A stretch of 64,000 bases of DNA from NCBI GenBank assembly GCA_017628205.1, contig JAGBZO010000009.1, positions 1 through 64,000 on the forward strand, given 5' to 3'. The position numbers were made by a program, and so were the translations under genes. Under the pieces are notes generated by a model. That model had not been told where the DNA came from. It searched no databases and saw only the letters and a program-made list of their open reading frames with translations. Positions within the stretch are counted from its first letter, which is position 1. Each line of letters starts with the position of its first letter. This stretch comes from Duodenibacillus sp. Its GTDB lineage: Bacteria; Pseudomonadota; Gammaproteobacteria; Burkholderiales; Burkholderiaceae_F. Shown here one piece after another: positions 32,284 to 41,917 of this stretch.

Positions 32284-35200
32284 ATGCGCATCCTTTCTTT
32301 GTATGTACAGAACGTCAATTCGATCCGAGGCGAATGGAACATCGACTTTCGGCATGCGGATTACGCGGCCAACGGTCTGTTCGCCATTACGGGGCCGACG
32401 GGAGCGGGCAAATCCACATTGCTCGACGCGATTTGCCTCGCGTTATACGGCCGTACGCCTCGCATCAACGCCATTTCGCCTTCCGGCAACGAGGTCATGA
32501 GTCGCGGCGCGTTCGAGTGCGAATGTCGTTTAGTCTTTGAGGCGGGAGGACGGGATTACTTGGCCGGCTGGCGACAAAATCGCGCGCGTAAAAAATCCGA
32601 CGGCAAATTGCAAAAATGCGACGTACGTTTGTTGCGCCTCGATCCCGAGTCGGGACAATGGGACACGTTGGCTTCTTCGCTGACCGCCATGGGCGCGTTG
32701 GTTCCTGAAATCACGGGACTTACCTACGAGCAGTTCACCCGTTCGGTTTTGTTGGCGCAAGGGAGTTTTTCCGTTTTTCTCAAGTCCAAACCCGACGAAC
32801 GCGCCGTCACTTTGGAACAAATCACCGGAACCGACATTTACTCGGAAATTTCCAAACGAGTTCAACAACGGCATGCCGCCGAAAGCAACGGTCTGAACGA
32901 TTTGAAGGCGAAACTGGCTTATCGCACTCCCTTGAGTGAAACCGCTCGCGCCGATCTGTCCGATCGTCTCGCTCGTCTGGAACGGGAAACCGCCGACTCG
33001 AACAAACAATTGGCAACGACGAACGAAGCGCTTGCGTGGCGCCGATCCGTCGATCGCCTGATCCAAACCGTCGAACGCACGACCGCGCAAACCGAGCGGC
33101 TGAAAGAACAATGGCTCGGCACGAGCGATCAACGGCAGCGTCTGCACAAAGCCGAGCATGCCGCCGCCTTGGTGCCCACGCGCGAAAAGCTTCTTCTGAT
33201 CGAACAACAACAAACGTTAACTCGATCCGATCTGTCGTCTTCCGAAACGAAATTATCACAACTGACGCAACAATCGGCCCGATTGGAAGAGGCGTCGAAA
33301 AACGCCGTCGAAACCGAACTTAAGACGCGAACCGCTCGCGAGACGTTAAATCAACTGTTGATTCAGGTTCGCGAAATCGACACGCAATTGTTCGAAGCCG
33401 AGCGGCAACGGCGCGACCGCAGCGAGCAACTCGCGTTGCTGACGGCACGAGGTACCGCACAAAAAAACGCGTTGACGACGAAACAGGAAAACCGGGCGGC
33501 TCTCTTGGCGAAACAAGACCGATTGACGCAATGGGTCCAACAGCACGTCGAATGCCGAACGTGCGACGAACGGGAAGATGAACTTGCCGGCGATTACCGC
33601 GCCATCGAGCAACACCGCGAGCAATGCCGTGAAACAAACCGCGCGTTGAACTCGGAACAGGATCTGGCGGAGCAAGCCCGTCAACGTCTTCATGTCCACT
33701 CGCCCCGAGTGCGTTCGCTTGAAGAGCAAATCCGAAACAAGCAAGAAGCGATTGCGTCCCAAGAAACAACCCGCCGATCGCTCTTGAACGGCCAATCACT
33801 CGAGTACTGGAAAAACGAAGTCGAATCGTTGACCGAACGAATTACTCTGCTGACGTGTCAACGAAGCGAACTGCGCGAATACTTCGACGCACAAAAAGCA
33901 GTGCACGATCACGTCGAGCAATGCCACCGAACCGACGAGCGCCTGTTGCATTTGCAAGAACGCTTGCAGGCCACCCGCCAATCGCTTGGGCAGTACGAAA
34001 CGCATCGGAACGACTTGCTGCGCTTGTGCGCCGTAGAACGCCTTGCCAAAGAGCGCGAGACATTGATCGCCGAAGTCCCCTGCCCCTTGTGCGGCTCCTT
34101 GCATCATCCTTATGCCATGACGCCGCCCGAGGCCGATCCCGACATGAAACGACGCCTGAGCGACCAAGAAGCCTTATGCATGGCGACGCTTGAGCAAGTA
34201 CGCACGCTCGAGCATGAGGTTTTGCAACAAAACGGACGCAAGCAACTTTTGGAACAAACGCGCGTCGAGGCGCAGGAGCGGCTGGCCCTGCTGACGACCC
34301 GCGCGCAATCGATGTTCGCCGACACCGACGCCGCCATCCCGGCGGACGCGATCGAGCAACTCGACGCGGCTTTGTTGCAAGCGCAAACCGATTTGAGTCG
34401 ACTCAAAGAACGACTGGCCAACCTCGACAAATTGAGCCAATGCTTGTTGAACGAACAGCGAGCAATCGACGTCGTCAGAGTAGAACTGGACGCAGCTCGA
34501 GCTCAGACGCTTCGATTAAGCTCTTTGGTCGAACAACACGAAGCCAAAATCGAGCTTCTCAAACAAACGGTCGACAAGCTCGAACGCCATACGAAAGAAC
34601 AACTTGCGCGTTGGTCGGAACGCGTCGCCTCACTGCACGTCAACGCCCTCGATGCGACGGGCGATCCGAAAGCGCTGCTTGATCAAATCCATTCTCTGGC
34701 TCAAACGTATCGCGACAGAAACCAAGAACTACAAGGCCTGATCGAGAAACGGCGCGATCTTGAAATGGAGATCCGCATCGATGCCGACGCTTTGGCATCG
34801 CTCGAGAAACAAACGCAAGAAAGTGCCGATTACCTTTCCGAGACGGAAAGCAAGGCAACTGCGTTGCAAAGTCGTCGGCACGCTCTGTTCGGCAAGCGAT
34901 CGTGCGAACAAGAAGAGCTCGACGCTCGCCGAGCGCACGAAGCGGCTCGGAACCAATCGCTGAACGCACGCAACGCTCTTGAAACGCATCGTCAGGCTCT
35001 CAGCGGATTGCAAGCAAAAATCGCTCAATTGCATCATGAGGCGGATCGTTTATGTCAGAGCGAAGACGCGTTACGCGAACAATGGCGTACCGAATTGACG
35101 CAACACGGTTTCGAATCAACCGAAAGCTGGGCCGCTGCGCGAATGAACGAGCAAGACGTTCGCCGCCAACGTGAGGACGTCGACTCGCTGCGCTCAACGC

Positions 35201-35958
35201 TCGAGGCCGCAGAGAAACAATTGCGGGAATCGCAAAACGAATTGGAAACGCAGCGCACGCTGAATTTAAGCGATCGCTCGTCACAGGAATTGACCCGAGC
35301 CTTGCAAACGATTCAAGCCGAAATTCAAGAAAAATCGAGTCAGATTGGCGAAATTAAAGCGCAATTGCGGTCTGATGATGACATTTTGAAAGAACAAGCG
35401 GCGATTCGAGTACAGGTGCAGACACAAGAGGCCGTGACCGAGCGTTGGAGCCAACTCAATCAGCTGATCGGATCGGCCGACGGGAAAAAGTATCGAACTT
35501 TCGTGCAAGGATTGACGTTCGACACGCTCATCGCCTATGCAAACGACGCGTTGTTCAACCTGTCTCGTCGTTACGTACTGACACGCAACGACGTCGACAA
35601 CCTCGATCTTGACGTGATCGACCGCGACATGGCCGGAATCAAACGCTCATGCGACAACTTGTCGGGTGGCGAAACCTTCATCATCAGCTTGGCATTGGCT
35701 CTCGGCCTGTCTCGCATGGCCAGTCGCAACGTCCGTATCGACTCGCTCTTTTTGGACGAAGGCTTCGGCAGCCTTGACGAAGAAAGTCTAGAAAAAGCCT
35801 TGACGGCATTGAGCAACTTGAATCAAGACCGCAAACTGATCGGCATCATCTCGCATGTCGGGCGTATCCAAGACCGAATTCCCGTTCGAATCGAAGTCCA
35901 ACCGACGCACAGCGGCGTAAGCTCGCTCTCGGGCCCCGGCGTCACCAAAGGGTGGTAG
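32284..35958 (+). CDS. sbcC: Nuclease SbcCD subunit C
   Basis: SbcC is the SMC-like ATPase partner of SbcD, homologous to Rad50. The 1,224-residue protein has the Walker A GPTGAGKSTLLDAI at about residue 38 and a Q-loop region. Two very long coiled coils flank a zinc hook CPLC (C600, C603, in the middle as expected). The C-terminal ATPase half has LSGGETFIISLALALGLS and a Walker B with LFLDEGFGSLD. It is longer than E. coli SbcC (1,048), the extra length lying in the coiled coil. A strong terminator follows. Confidence 0.97.
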   Translation: MRILSLYVQNVNSIRGEWNIDFRHADYAANGLFAITGPTGAGKSTLLDAICLALYGRTPRINAISPSGNEVMSRGAFECECRLVFEAGGRDYLAGWRQNRARKKSDGKLQKCDVRLLRLDPESGQWDTLASSLTAMGALVPEITGLTYEQFTRSVLLAQGSFSVFLKSKPDERAVTLEQITGTDIYSEISKRVQQRHAAESNGLNDLKAKLAYRTPLSETARADLSDRLARLERETADSNKQLATTNEALAWRRSVDRLIQTVERTTAQTERLKEQWLGTSDQRQRLHKAEHAAALVPTREKLLLIEQQQTLTRSDLSSSETKLSQLTQQSARLEEASKNAVETELKTRTARETLNQLLIQVREIDTQLFEAERQRRDRSEQLALLTARGTAQKNALTTKQENRAALLAKQDRLTQWVQQHVECRTCDEREDELAGDYRAIEQHREQCRETNRALNSEQDLAEQARQRLHVHSPRVRSLEEQIRNKQEAIASQETTRRSLLNGQSLEYWKNEVESLTERITLLTCQRSELREYFDAQKAVHDHVEQCHRTDERLLHLQERLQATRQSLGQYETHRNDLLRLCAVERLAKERETLIAEVPCPLCGSLHHPYAMTPPEADPDMKRRLSDQEALCMATLEQVRTLEHEVLQQNGRKQLLEQTRVEAQERLALLTTRAQSMFADTDAAIPADAIEQLDAALLQAQTDLSRLKERLANLDKLSQCLLNEQRAIDVVRVELDAARAQTLRLSSLVEQHEAKIELLKQTVDKLERHTKEQLARWSERVASLHVNALDATGDPKALLDQIHSLAQTYRDRNQELQGLIEKRRDLEMEIRIDADALASLEKQTQESADYLSETESKATALQSRRHALFGKRSCEQEELDARRAHEAARNQSLNARNALETHRQALSGLQAKIAQLHHEADRLCQSEDALREQWRTELTQHGFESTESWAAARMNEQDVRRQREDVDSLRSTLEAAEKQLRESQNELETQRTLNLSDRSSQELTRALQTIQAEIQEKSSQIGEIKAQLRSDDDILKEQAAIRVQVQTQEAVTERWSQLNQLIGSADGKKYRTFVQGLTFDTLIAYANDALFNLSRRYVLTRNDVDNLDLDVIDRDMAGIKRSCDNLSGGETFIISLALALGLSRMASRNVRIDSLFLDEGFGSLDEESLEKALTALSNLNQDRKLIGIISHVGRIQDRIPVRIEVQPTHSGVSSLSGPGVTKGW

Positions 35959-35968
35959 AGGATAACAA

Positions 35969-36019
35969 AAAAGACATACCCTGATTTTCTTTTGTTTGAA
36001 AATCAGGGGTATGTCTTTT
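35969..36019. terminator. Terminator between sbcC and the M20 amidohydrolase gene
   Basis: A 21-bp stem with one bulged G (35969-35989 with 35998-36019) has an eight-base loop and A/T-rich ends. It serves both converging genes. Confidence 0.92.
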
Positions 36020-36028
36020 ATATAGACC

Positions 36029-37228
36029 TTAGGACAACGCTTCGAGTCGACGGCGCGTGATCAAGGAAAACATCGAGACAACCATGGGAAGCACTTCGTC
36101 ATTGAAGTCAAAGCCCGGATGATGGACCGACAACGTATGGCTCTCGTCGCGAACGCCGATACGGATCATCACGCCCGGAACCTTTTGTTGATAATGAGAG
36201 AAGTCTTCCGAGCTCAACATGGCGTCAATGGCCGGATTAATGTTTTCGGCGCCGAACGCTTCCTGCGCAATGGCAACCAAGGTTCGCGTAAGAGCCGGAT
36301 CGTTATTCACCGCGGGAGCACAACGATCGTAGCGAATGGTGGCGGTGCAATCGTTCGCCTCGGCAATCGTGGTGACCAGCTGACGGAACTTCGTTTCAAC
36401 CAAATCGCGCATGGCCGGAGCGAACAAACGAGACGTTCCGCTCATCGTCAAACGTTGAGGCACGACATTGCCCGCCTCATAACGCCCCGCATTGATGGAG
36501 CACACCGACAAGACGGCCGGCTCGATCGGATTGACGCGTCGTGACACGACGGTTTGTACGGCTGAAACGATTTGCGCGCCCGCAACGATCGGATCGATGC
36601 CCAAATGCGGACGTCCGCCGTGCGTTCCCAGACCTTCGATATCGACCCACCACATGTCGACCGACGCCTGCAAAGGCCCTTCTTTAAAGCCGATCGTCCC
36701 CTTGTCGAGATTCGGCTCGGTATGAGCGGCGTAAATTTCCTTCACGTCGTACTGTTCCAAAACGCCCGCTTGAACAACCTTGAGCGCACCTTCGCCCGTT
36801 TCTTCCGCCGGCTGAAAGATGCCGACGACGCGACCGGGGAAGTTGTTGTAGGCCTGCAAATGACGCAACGTCCCCATCAACCACGTCTGATGTCCGTCAT
36901 GTCCGCACGTGTGCGCGCGCCCGTCGCAACAGCTGGCCCAAGCGGAACCACTCATATCGGGCATCGGCAAAGCGTCGATATCGGCACGCACCGCCACCGT
37001 CACGCCGGGGCGATTGCCCTCGACAACGGCAACGACACCGCCGGGCACGGTATCGACATCGATCTGCGTCACTCCCCATTGTTTGAGAAGCGTCACAATG
37101 CGCTCCACCGTTTTCTCGGTATCGAAACGCAACTCCGGATTGCGATGAATCTCTCGGCGGATTTGAGCCAACTCGTCGGCCCATTCGGCCACTTCGGGCA
37201 AAACTCGATCGGCGTGCACGATTTGCAT
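36029..37228 (-). CDS. M20 family amidohydrolase (aminoacylase/hippurate hydrolase type)
   Basis: The protein of 399 residues belongs to the M20D group of two-zinc amidohydrolases that cleave N-acyl amino acids or peptides. Metal and catalytic residues are visible in HTCGHDGH, the conserved QPAEETGEGA, AAHTEP, and a late HHPGFDFNDE. The lid domain includes GLGTHGGRPHLGIDPI. Substrate cannot be assigned; IAA-amino acid hydrolase, hippurate hydrolase and aminoacylase annotations are all used for such proteins. It stands alone between sbcC and the tRNA and has GGAGGAG-like sequence shortly before its start. Confidence 0.85.
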   Translation of the reverse strand: MQIVHADRVLPEVAEWADELAQIRREIHRNPELRFDTEKTVERIVTLLKQWGVTQIDVDTVPGGVVAVVEGNRPGVTVAVRADIDALPMPDMSGSAWASCCDGRAHTCGHDGHQTWLMGTLRHLQAYNNFPGRVVGIFQPAEETGEGALKVVQAGVLEQYDVKEIYAAHTEPNLDKGTIGFKEGPLQASVDMWWVDIEGLGTHGGRPHLGIDPIVAGAQIVSAVQTVVSRRVNPIEPAVLSVCSINAGRYEAGNVVPQRLTMSGTSRLFAPAMRDLVETKFRQLVTTIAEANDCTATIRYDRCAPAVNNDPALTRTLVAIAQEAFGAENINPAIDAMLSSEDFSHYQQKVPGVMIRIGVRDESHTLSVHHPGFDFNDEVLPMVVSMFSLITRRRLEALS

Positions 37229-37344
37229 AAGCGTTCTCCTCCGGTGATTCTCACCACATTAGGTTGACAGCGTTTAAACAATACTACGATCCGCCGTGTC
37301 TATCAATGCCGTTTCCGCAAATATCCCTATCCTTCGGCCAAATG

Positions 37345-37375
37345 AAAAAATGGGCAGTCCAAATTGGACTGCCCA
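37345..37375 (-). terminator. tRNA-Val terminator
   Basis: A 10-bp perfect stem (TGGGCAGTCC with GGACTGCCCA) has a five-base loop. It is followed on the minus strand by six Ts and starts nine bases after the tRNA 3' end. Confidence 0.93.
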
Positions 37376-37383
37376 TGCAATTC

Positions 37384-37458
37384 TGGTGCGCGATACTGGT
37401 TTCGAACCAGTGACCCCCGCCGTGTGAAGGCGATGCTCTACCGCTGAGCTAACCGCGC
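37384..37458 (-). tRNA. tRNA-Val (anticodon CAC)
   Basis: On the minus strand this 75-base gene folds as a cloverleaf. The acceptor stem is GCGCGGT with ATCGCGC and an encoded CCA. The D arm contains AGCTCAGC-GGTAGAGC, the anticodon arm TCGCC-TTCACAC-GGCGG, and the T arm contains GGTTCGAAACC. The loop places CAC at positions 34-36, which reads the valine codon GUG. It has its own promoter (37471-37500) and terminator, so it is a single-gene unit. Confidence 0.95.
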
Positions 37459-37470
37459 GTTGAGGTGGTC

Positions 37471-37500
37471 ATTTTACACGCATCCTTTTAACTTTTGCAA
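37471..37500 (-). promoter_or_regulatory. Promoter of tRNA-Val
   Basis: On the minus strand TTGCAA (37500-37495) and TAAAAT (37476-37471) are separated by 18 bases. The -10 ends about 12 bases before the mature tRNA 5' end. Confidence 0.7.
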
Positions 37501-37520
37501 CTGATTCGTGACGAGACGAA

Positions 37521-37549
37521 CTGCCATTTTTAGATAACTCGCCTACAAT
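37521..37549 (+). promoter_or_regulatory. Candidate ruvC promoter
   Basis: CTGCCA (37521-37526) and TACAAT (37544-37549) have a 17-base spacer and lie 28 bases before the ruvC ATG. The -10 is good; the -35 matches four of six positions. Confidence 0.5.
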
Positions 37550-37577
37550 CCGTTAGACCGCTATTTTCTTTTTTACC

Positions 37578-38162
37578 ATGCGTATTCTCGGTATCGACCC
37601 TGGCTTAAATCACACCGGCTTTGGCGTGATCGACTGCGATGGCTCTCACTTTCGGCTCGTCGACGCCGGCTGCATTCACGTACCCGCCGGCGACTTGTGC
37701 GACCGTTTGGCCGTCATTCACAAGGAACTGGCCGCCGTGATCGCGGCCACCCGCCCGACCCATGCCGCTTGCGAGCTGGTTTTCGTCAACGTTAATCCCA
37801 AAGCCACGTTGTTGCTCGGTCAAGCACGCGGCACGGCAATTGCTTGTGCGGCCGTGGCCGGACTGAAGGTCGACGAGTTTACGCCCGCCCAAATCAAACA
37901 AGCCGTCGTCGGCTCGGGACGCGCTACAAAAGTGCAGGTTCAACACATGATCGCGCGCCTCTTAAATCTGTCGCAAACACCTCAGAGCGACGCCGCCGAC
38001 GCCCTGGCGTGCGCCATTACCTGCGCGCATTCAATGCGGTTAAAATCCATCGAAACGCCTCTTGCGGCACGCTCGAAAACAGGGATTCGCACGCTTTCGA
38101 GCAAATCCAAACAACGCGCCGCATGGCAGGCTCTCGTATTGAACCGAAAGGAAACCGAATGA
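37578..38162 (+). CDS. ruvC: Crossover junction endodeoxyribonuclease RuvC
   Basis: RuvC is the Holliday-junction resolvase. The 194-residue protein has the RNase-H-like acidic catalytic site, starting with D7 in ILGIDPGL and including the glutamate in ACELVFVN, and a conserved C-terminal [15 protein letters not shown]. Its C-terminus extends about 20 basic residues beyond E. coli RuvC. The stop overlaps the ruvA start (ATGA), so the two genes are translationally coupled. Confidence 0.97.
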   Translation: MRILGIDPGLNHTGFGVIDCDGSHFRLVDAGCIHVPAGDLCDRLAVIHKELAAVIAATRPTHAACELVFVNVNPKATLLLGQARGTAIACAAVAGLKVDEFTPAQIKQAVVGSGRATKVQVQHMIARLLNLSQTPQSDAADALACAITCAHSMRLKSIETPLAARSKTGIRTLSSKSKQRAAWQALVLNRKETE

Positions 38163-38737
38163 TTGGACGCATCGCCGGTCGTTTAATTGAAAAAAACCCG
38201 CCGCAAATTTTGGTCGACGTCAACGGCATCGGATACGAAATCGACGTTCCCATGTCGACGTTTTACAACTTGCCCGAGATCGGACAAAACGTCACGCTTC
38301 TCACTCACTTCGTCGTGCGTGAAGACGCCCAGTTGCTCTACGGCTTTGCCACCAATTCCGAACGCAGCGTGTTTCGCTTGCTGATCAAAATTTCAGGTAT
38401 CGGCGCTCGTACTGCATTGGCCATTTTGTCCGGCATGAACGTAACGACGCTCGCGACGGCCATCGCCTCCCAAGATACGGCCATGTTGACGCGCATTCCC
38501 GGCATCGGCAAAAAAACGGCCGAACGTCTCGTCCTGGAATTGAAAGGCAAACTCGGGGCCGATCTTGAAGGCGTCACGTTGGGTGCCGGCGTCTCGGACG
38601 CCAAGGCCGACATCGTTGCGGCGCTCATTGCTCTGGGCTACTCGGAACGCGAAGCCGTCATGGCGGCCAAACGCTTGCCCGCCGACATTTCCGTCAACGA
38701 CGGCATCCGCGAAGCTCTCAAATCTTTCTCCAAGTAA
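38159..38737 (+). CDS. ruvA: Holliday junction branch migration complex subunit RuvA
   Basis: RuvA is the tetrameric junction-recognition subunit that loads RuvB. The 192-residue product begins [11 protein letters not shown] with the OB-fold domain. It continues with two helix-hairpin-helix motifs ([15 protein letters not shown] and [17 protein letters not shown]) and ends in the small RuvB-binding domain III ([15 protein letters not shown]). The start ATG overlaps the ruvC stop. ruvB follows after 15 bases. Confidence 0.97.
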   Translation: MIGRIAGRLIEKNPPQILVDVNGIGYEIDVPMSTFYNLPEIGQNVTLLTHFVVREDAQLLYGFATNSERSVFRLLIKISGIGARTALAILSGMNVTTLATAIASQDTAMLTRIPGIGKKTAERLVLELKGKLGADLEGVTLGAGVSDAKADIVAALIALGYSEREAVMAAKRLPADISVNDGIREALKSFSK

Positions 38738-38752
38738 TCGGACGATTTTTCT

Positions 38753-39793
38753 ATGCAAACTGTCGAACGCGTCGTCACCGGCTCTTGCGCCAGCCCCAAC
38801 GAAGATCGTATCGATCGCGCCTTACGCCCGCTGTTGCTCAAAGACTATGTGGGTCAACCTGCCGTACGCGAGCAACTGGAGGTTTTCATCTCGGCCGCGC
38901 GTCAACGTGCCGAACCGTTGGATCATCTGTTGATTTTCGGTCCGCCCGGACTGGGCAAGACCACGTTGGCGCATATCGTCGCCAACGAAATGGGCGTGAA
39001 TTTACGCCAAACGTCCGGCCCCGTATTGGAACGTCCCGGCGACCTGGCCGCCATTTTGACCAACTTGGAAAAAAACGACGTGCTCTTTATCGATGAAATT
39101 CATCGTTTGAGTCCCGTCGTCGAAGAAATCCTCTACCCGGCACTCGAGGACTATCAAATCGACATCATGATCGGCGAAGGCCCCGCCGCCCGTTCCATCA
39201 AGATCGACCTGCCGCCGTTCACGTTGATCGGCGCCACGACTCGCGCCGGTTCGCTCACCAATCCCTTGCGAGCCCGCTTCGGCATTGTCAACCAATTGCA
39301 GTTTTATTCCGCAACGGATCTGGCTTATATCGTGAAGCGCTCGGCCGGTCTCTTGAACGTTCCGATCGACGAACACGGCGCCATGGAAATCGCACGTCGG
39401 TCGCGCGGTACGCCGCGTATCGCCAACCGACTCTTACGCCGCGTGCGCGACTACGCACAAGTCCGACATGACGGTTCCATTACGCGGGAAGTGGCCGACG
39501 CGGCACTGAAAATGTTGGATGTCGACGGTGTCGGATTGGACATGATCGACCGCAAATTCCTTTTGACCATCATGCAGAAATTTGCGGGCGGCCCCGTCGG
39601 TATCGAGAACCTGGCCAGCGCCATCGGCGAGGACAGGGATACGTTGGAAGACGTGGTCGAACCTTATTTGATTCAACAAGGTTTGTTGCAACGCACCTTG
39701 CGTGGACGCATTGCGACGGCGCTGGCCTATCAGCACTTCGGACTGACTCAGGAAAACCCTGCCGCCATGCACGACTTGTTCGGCGCCTACTGA
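38753..39793 (+). CDS. ruvB: Holliday junction branch migration ATPase RuvB
   Basis: RuvB is the hexameric AAA+ motor of branch migration. The 346-residue product shows [11 protein letters not shown], the Walker [12 protein letters not shown], the Walker B FIDEIHRL, the sensor 1 [19 protein letters not shown] and the C-terminal winged helix with [17 protein letters not shown]. Length is typical. It completes a ruvC-ruvA-ruvB operon and converges on a regulator gene one base after its end. Confidence 0.98.
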   Translation: MQTVERVVTGSCASPNEDRIDRALRPLLLKDYVGQPAVREQLEVFISAARQRAEPLDHLLIFGPPGLGKTTLAHIVANEMGVNLRQTSGPVLERPGDLAAILTNLEKNDVLFIDEIHRLSPVVEEILYPALEDYQIDIMIGEGPAARSIKIDLPPFTLIGATTRAGSLTNPLRARFGIVNQLQFYSATDLAYIVKRSAGLLNVPIDEHGAMEIARRSRGTPRIANRLLRRVRDYAQVRHDGSITREVADAALKMLDVDGVGLDMIDRKFLLTIMQKFAGGPVGIENLASAIGEDRDTLEDVVEPYLIQQGLLQRTLRGRIATALAYQHFGLTQENPAAMHDLFGAY

Positions 39794-39794
39794 G

Positions 39795-40463
39795 TCAACG
39801 CTTGCTGGCCCACAAAGCCGCCTCCACACGGGACGAAAAATTAAGCTTCTTCAAAATGTGCTTGACGTGCACTTTGACCGTTCCGATGGTGATGCCCAAC
39901 TCTTCGCCGATGATTTGATTGGTTTTCCCGGCGGCGAGGCAATGCAATACCTCCCGCTCGCGACCGCTCAAGCATTGGATGTCTCTCACATTCTCGTCCA
40001 AAGAGCCGTTTCGCAACGACACCGCCAACGTGTTGGTCAAGGCGTCGCTGATCACCATTTGACCGGCGCGAATCAAAGCGAACTGGCGAACGAACTCATC
40101 CGCCGTCAAACGCTTGGACAGCAGGCCGTCGGCTTGCATTCGAATGGCGTCGAGCAGCTCCGCGCTGTGCCCGTCGGTCAGCGTCATGACACAACGCCGG
40201 GACGTGTACTGCGTTTTGACGTGCGAGAGCAAAATCAAAGCGTCGTTACCCGCATCCAAATCCGCCACGATCAGATCGACGCGCTCTTGTTGCAGGATCT
40301 GCATCGCCTCTTTGCAACAGTCCGCCTGCGCCACCACCTTGAATCCCGCAATGGAGTCGATCAAACTGGCCAACGCGTTGCGAAACAACGGACACAAGTC
40401 GAAGATCAACACGCGCGTCGCGTTTTGTTTACGTGTTTTTGTCGCTAGCTCCAAAGCCGACAT
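39795..40463 (-). CDS. NarL/FixJ-type response regulator, orphan
   Basis: The 222-residue protein has an N-terminal receiver domain (about residues 17-130) and a C-terminal LuxR-type helix-turn-helix (LSGREREVLHCLAAGKTNQIIGEELGITIGTVKVHVKHILKKL). D68 in LIVADLD is the likely phosphoacceptor. The acidic pocket is altered: the usual Asp-Asp pair at strand 1 reads FDLCPLF, so one acidic residue is Leu. The output domain matches the NarL group, suggesting control by nitrate, redox or similar signals, but no histidine kinase is adjacent. Its partner and targets are unknown. Confidence 0.85.
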   Translation of the reverse strand: MSALELATKTRKQNATRVLIFDLCPLFRNALASLIDSIAGFKVVAQADCCKEAMQILQQERVDLIVADLDAGNDALILLSHVKTQYTSRRCVMTLTDGHSAELLDAIRMQADGLLSKRLTADEFVRQFALIRAGQMVISDALTNTLAVSLRNGSLDENVRDIQCLSGREREVLHCLAAGKTNQIIGEELGITIGTVKVHVKHILKKLNFSSRVEAALWASKR

Positions 40464-40501
40464 GAAGCACTACCTTTTTTGATCACCAAACACATGCAAA
40501 A

Positions 40502-40530
40502 GCACCGATGTCTCCATCGGTGCTTTTTTT
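40502..40530. terminator. Terminator after the allC-like gene
   Basis: GCACCGATG and CATCGGTGC form a 9-bp stem (40502-40510 with 40515-40523) flanked by AAAA and TTTTTTT. It lies beyond the end of the minus-strand allC-like gene (40550) and the start of the regulator gene. On the minus strand TTTT follows it. Confidence 0.8.
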
Positions 40531-40549
40531 ATTTCACCTCGTTTCGAGG

Positions 40550-41818
40550 TTAGTCGTCAAAATGTTCGACGACGTTCCAGAGCAACTGCGTGCCGATCAT
40601 GAAGTCTTTGATTTCCATGGCTTCGTAGGGGTTGTGCGAACCGTTTTGATTGGCAATGAAAATCATGGCGACCGGAACGCCCTTGTTGCCGATAACGGCC
40701 GCATCATGACCCGCGCCACTGGCCAAACGCTTGGCGGGAATGCCGCACTGACGAGCAATGTCGGCCAAACGGTCGCTCAACGCTTCGTCAACAACGGCGG
40801 GCTGCGTCACCAACTTGCGATCGAACTCGAACGTTACGCCGCGTTCCTTGGCAATCGCTTCGGCTTCCTGAACCAACAAATCGTGGAAACGTTCCACCGT
40901 GTCGATCTTCAGGCTGCGCATGTCCAACGTGAAGGTGGTTTCACCCGGAATCACGGAGATGGCGGACGAGGCGGCCGTCTTGAGAACGCCCACCGTAAAG
41001 ACCAGATCTTCGCCCTTTTCAAGCCAGGCGTCCCAATGCTTGTCCATGCGATTGATGAGTTCGGCGGTGGCCATCACGGCATCATGACGATACTGCTTGT
41101 CGACGGCGCCCGAGTGTGCGGTCTGACCGATGCACTTGACGACCTTGTGGCGCACGTTGCCGCGAATCCCCGTCACGACGCCGACGCGCTCCGTTTCCGA
41201 ACTGTCGAGCGTGGGCCCCTGTTCGATATGCAATTCGACGAAGGCGGCGATACGAGCCAAATCCACCAACGGTTCGCCGGCCGTGATTCGGGCGGGATCA
41301 AAACCGCAAGCGGCCATGCAGTCGCCGAGCGTCACGTCTTGCGTGCGATGCTTCAATGCCGTATCGGCCTGCGTCAACTGACCGGTCCAAGACAACGAAC
41401 CGACATAGGCCTTGCCGAAGAAGCTCGACTCTTCGCAACGCATGATCAACACGACGTAATCGCGCGTCGGGACGTAACCGGTGCGACGCATCCACCAGGC
41501 CACGGCCAAAGCGGCGACGACGCCGGCCATACCGTCATAGTTGCCGCCCTGCGGAACGCTGTCGGCATGACTGCCGCTGACAAACGCCGGGAGCGTACGA
41601 TCACGACCGGGAAGGCACATCCACACGTTGCCTGCCGGATCGGTTGTGATTTCCAATTGCAACTCGCGACCGATGCCGACAAGATAGTCGATAACCTTGG
41701 ATTCGACGGGACCGTATCCCTGTCGGGTCACACCGACGCTATCCGCGCTCATCGCGCGTACGTTTTCAAAAATATCAGAACAAAATTGCACGCCTTCCTG
41801 TTGCAAATCGGCCGTCAT
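40550..41818 (-). CDS. N-carbamoyl-L-amino-acid hydrolase / allantoate amidohydrolase family (M20)
   Basis: The 422-residue protein belongs to the Zn/Mn-dependent M20 group that includes N-carbamoyl-L-amino-acid hydrolase, allantoate amidohydrolase (AllC) and beta-ureidopropionase. All three release ammonia and CO2, or the amino acid, from ureido compounds. Metal-site landmarks are SGSHADSVPQGGNYDG, the EESSFF glutamates, VELHIEQGP, and a late GAGHDAAVIG. The ATG at 41818 has GGAG eight bases upstream and is preferred to a GTG nine bases earlier. It lies downstream of, and in line with, an ABC importer whose leader carries a candidate riboswitch. The imported solute is therefore likely a ureido compound, purine derivative or similar nitrogen source. 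Confidence 0.85.
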   Translation of the reverse strand: MTADLQQEGVQFCSDIFENVRAMSADSVGVTRQGYGPVESKVIDYLVGIGRELQLEITTDPAGNVWMCLPGRDRTLPAFVSGSHADSVPQGGNYDGMAGVVAALAVAWWMRRTGYVPTRDYVVLIMRCEESSFFGKAYVGSLSWTGQLTQADTALKHRTQDVTLGDCMAACGFDPARITAGEPLVDLARIAAFVELHIEQGPTLDSSETERVGVVTGIRGNVRHKVVKCIGQTAHSGAVDKQYRHDAVMATAELINRMDKHWDAWLEKGEDLVFTVGVLKTAASSAISVIPGETTFTLDMRSLKIDTVERFHDLLVQEAEAIAKERGVTFEFDRKLVTQPAVVDEALSDRLADIARQCGIPAKRLASGAGHDAAVIGNKGVPVAMIFIANQNGSHNPYEAMEIKDFMIGTQLLWNVVEHFDD

Positions 41819-41917
41819 TTTTTTCACTCCGTATGGGCAAAAGCCCTGCTATTGGTCACAGCACCGATACTACTACCGCATGCGATAGAAAGCACGAATT
41901 GGCCTCGGGGAATTACG

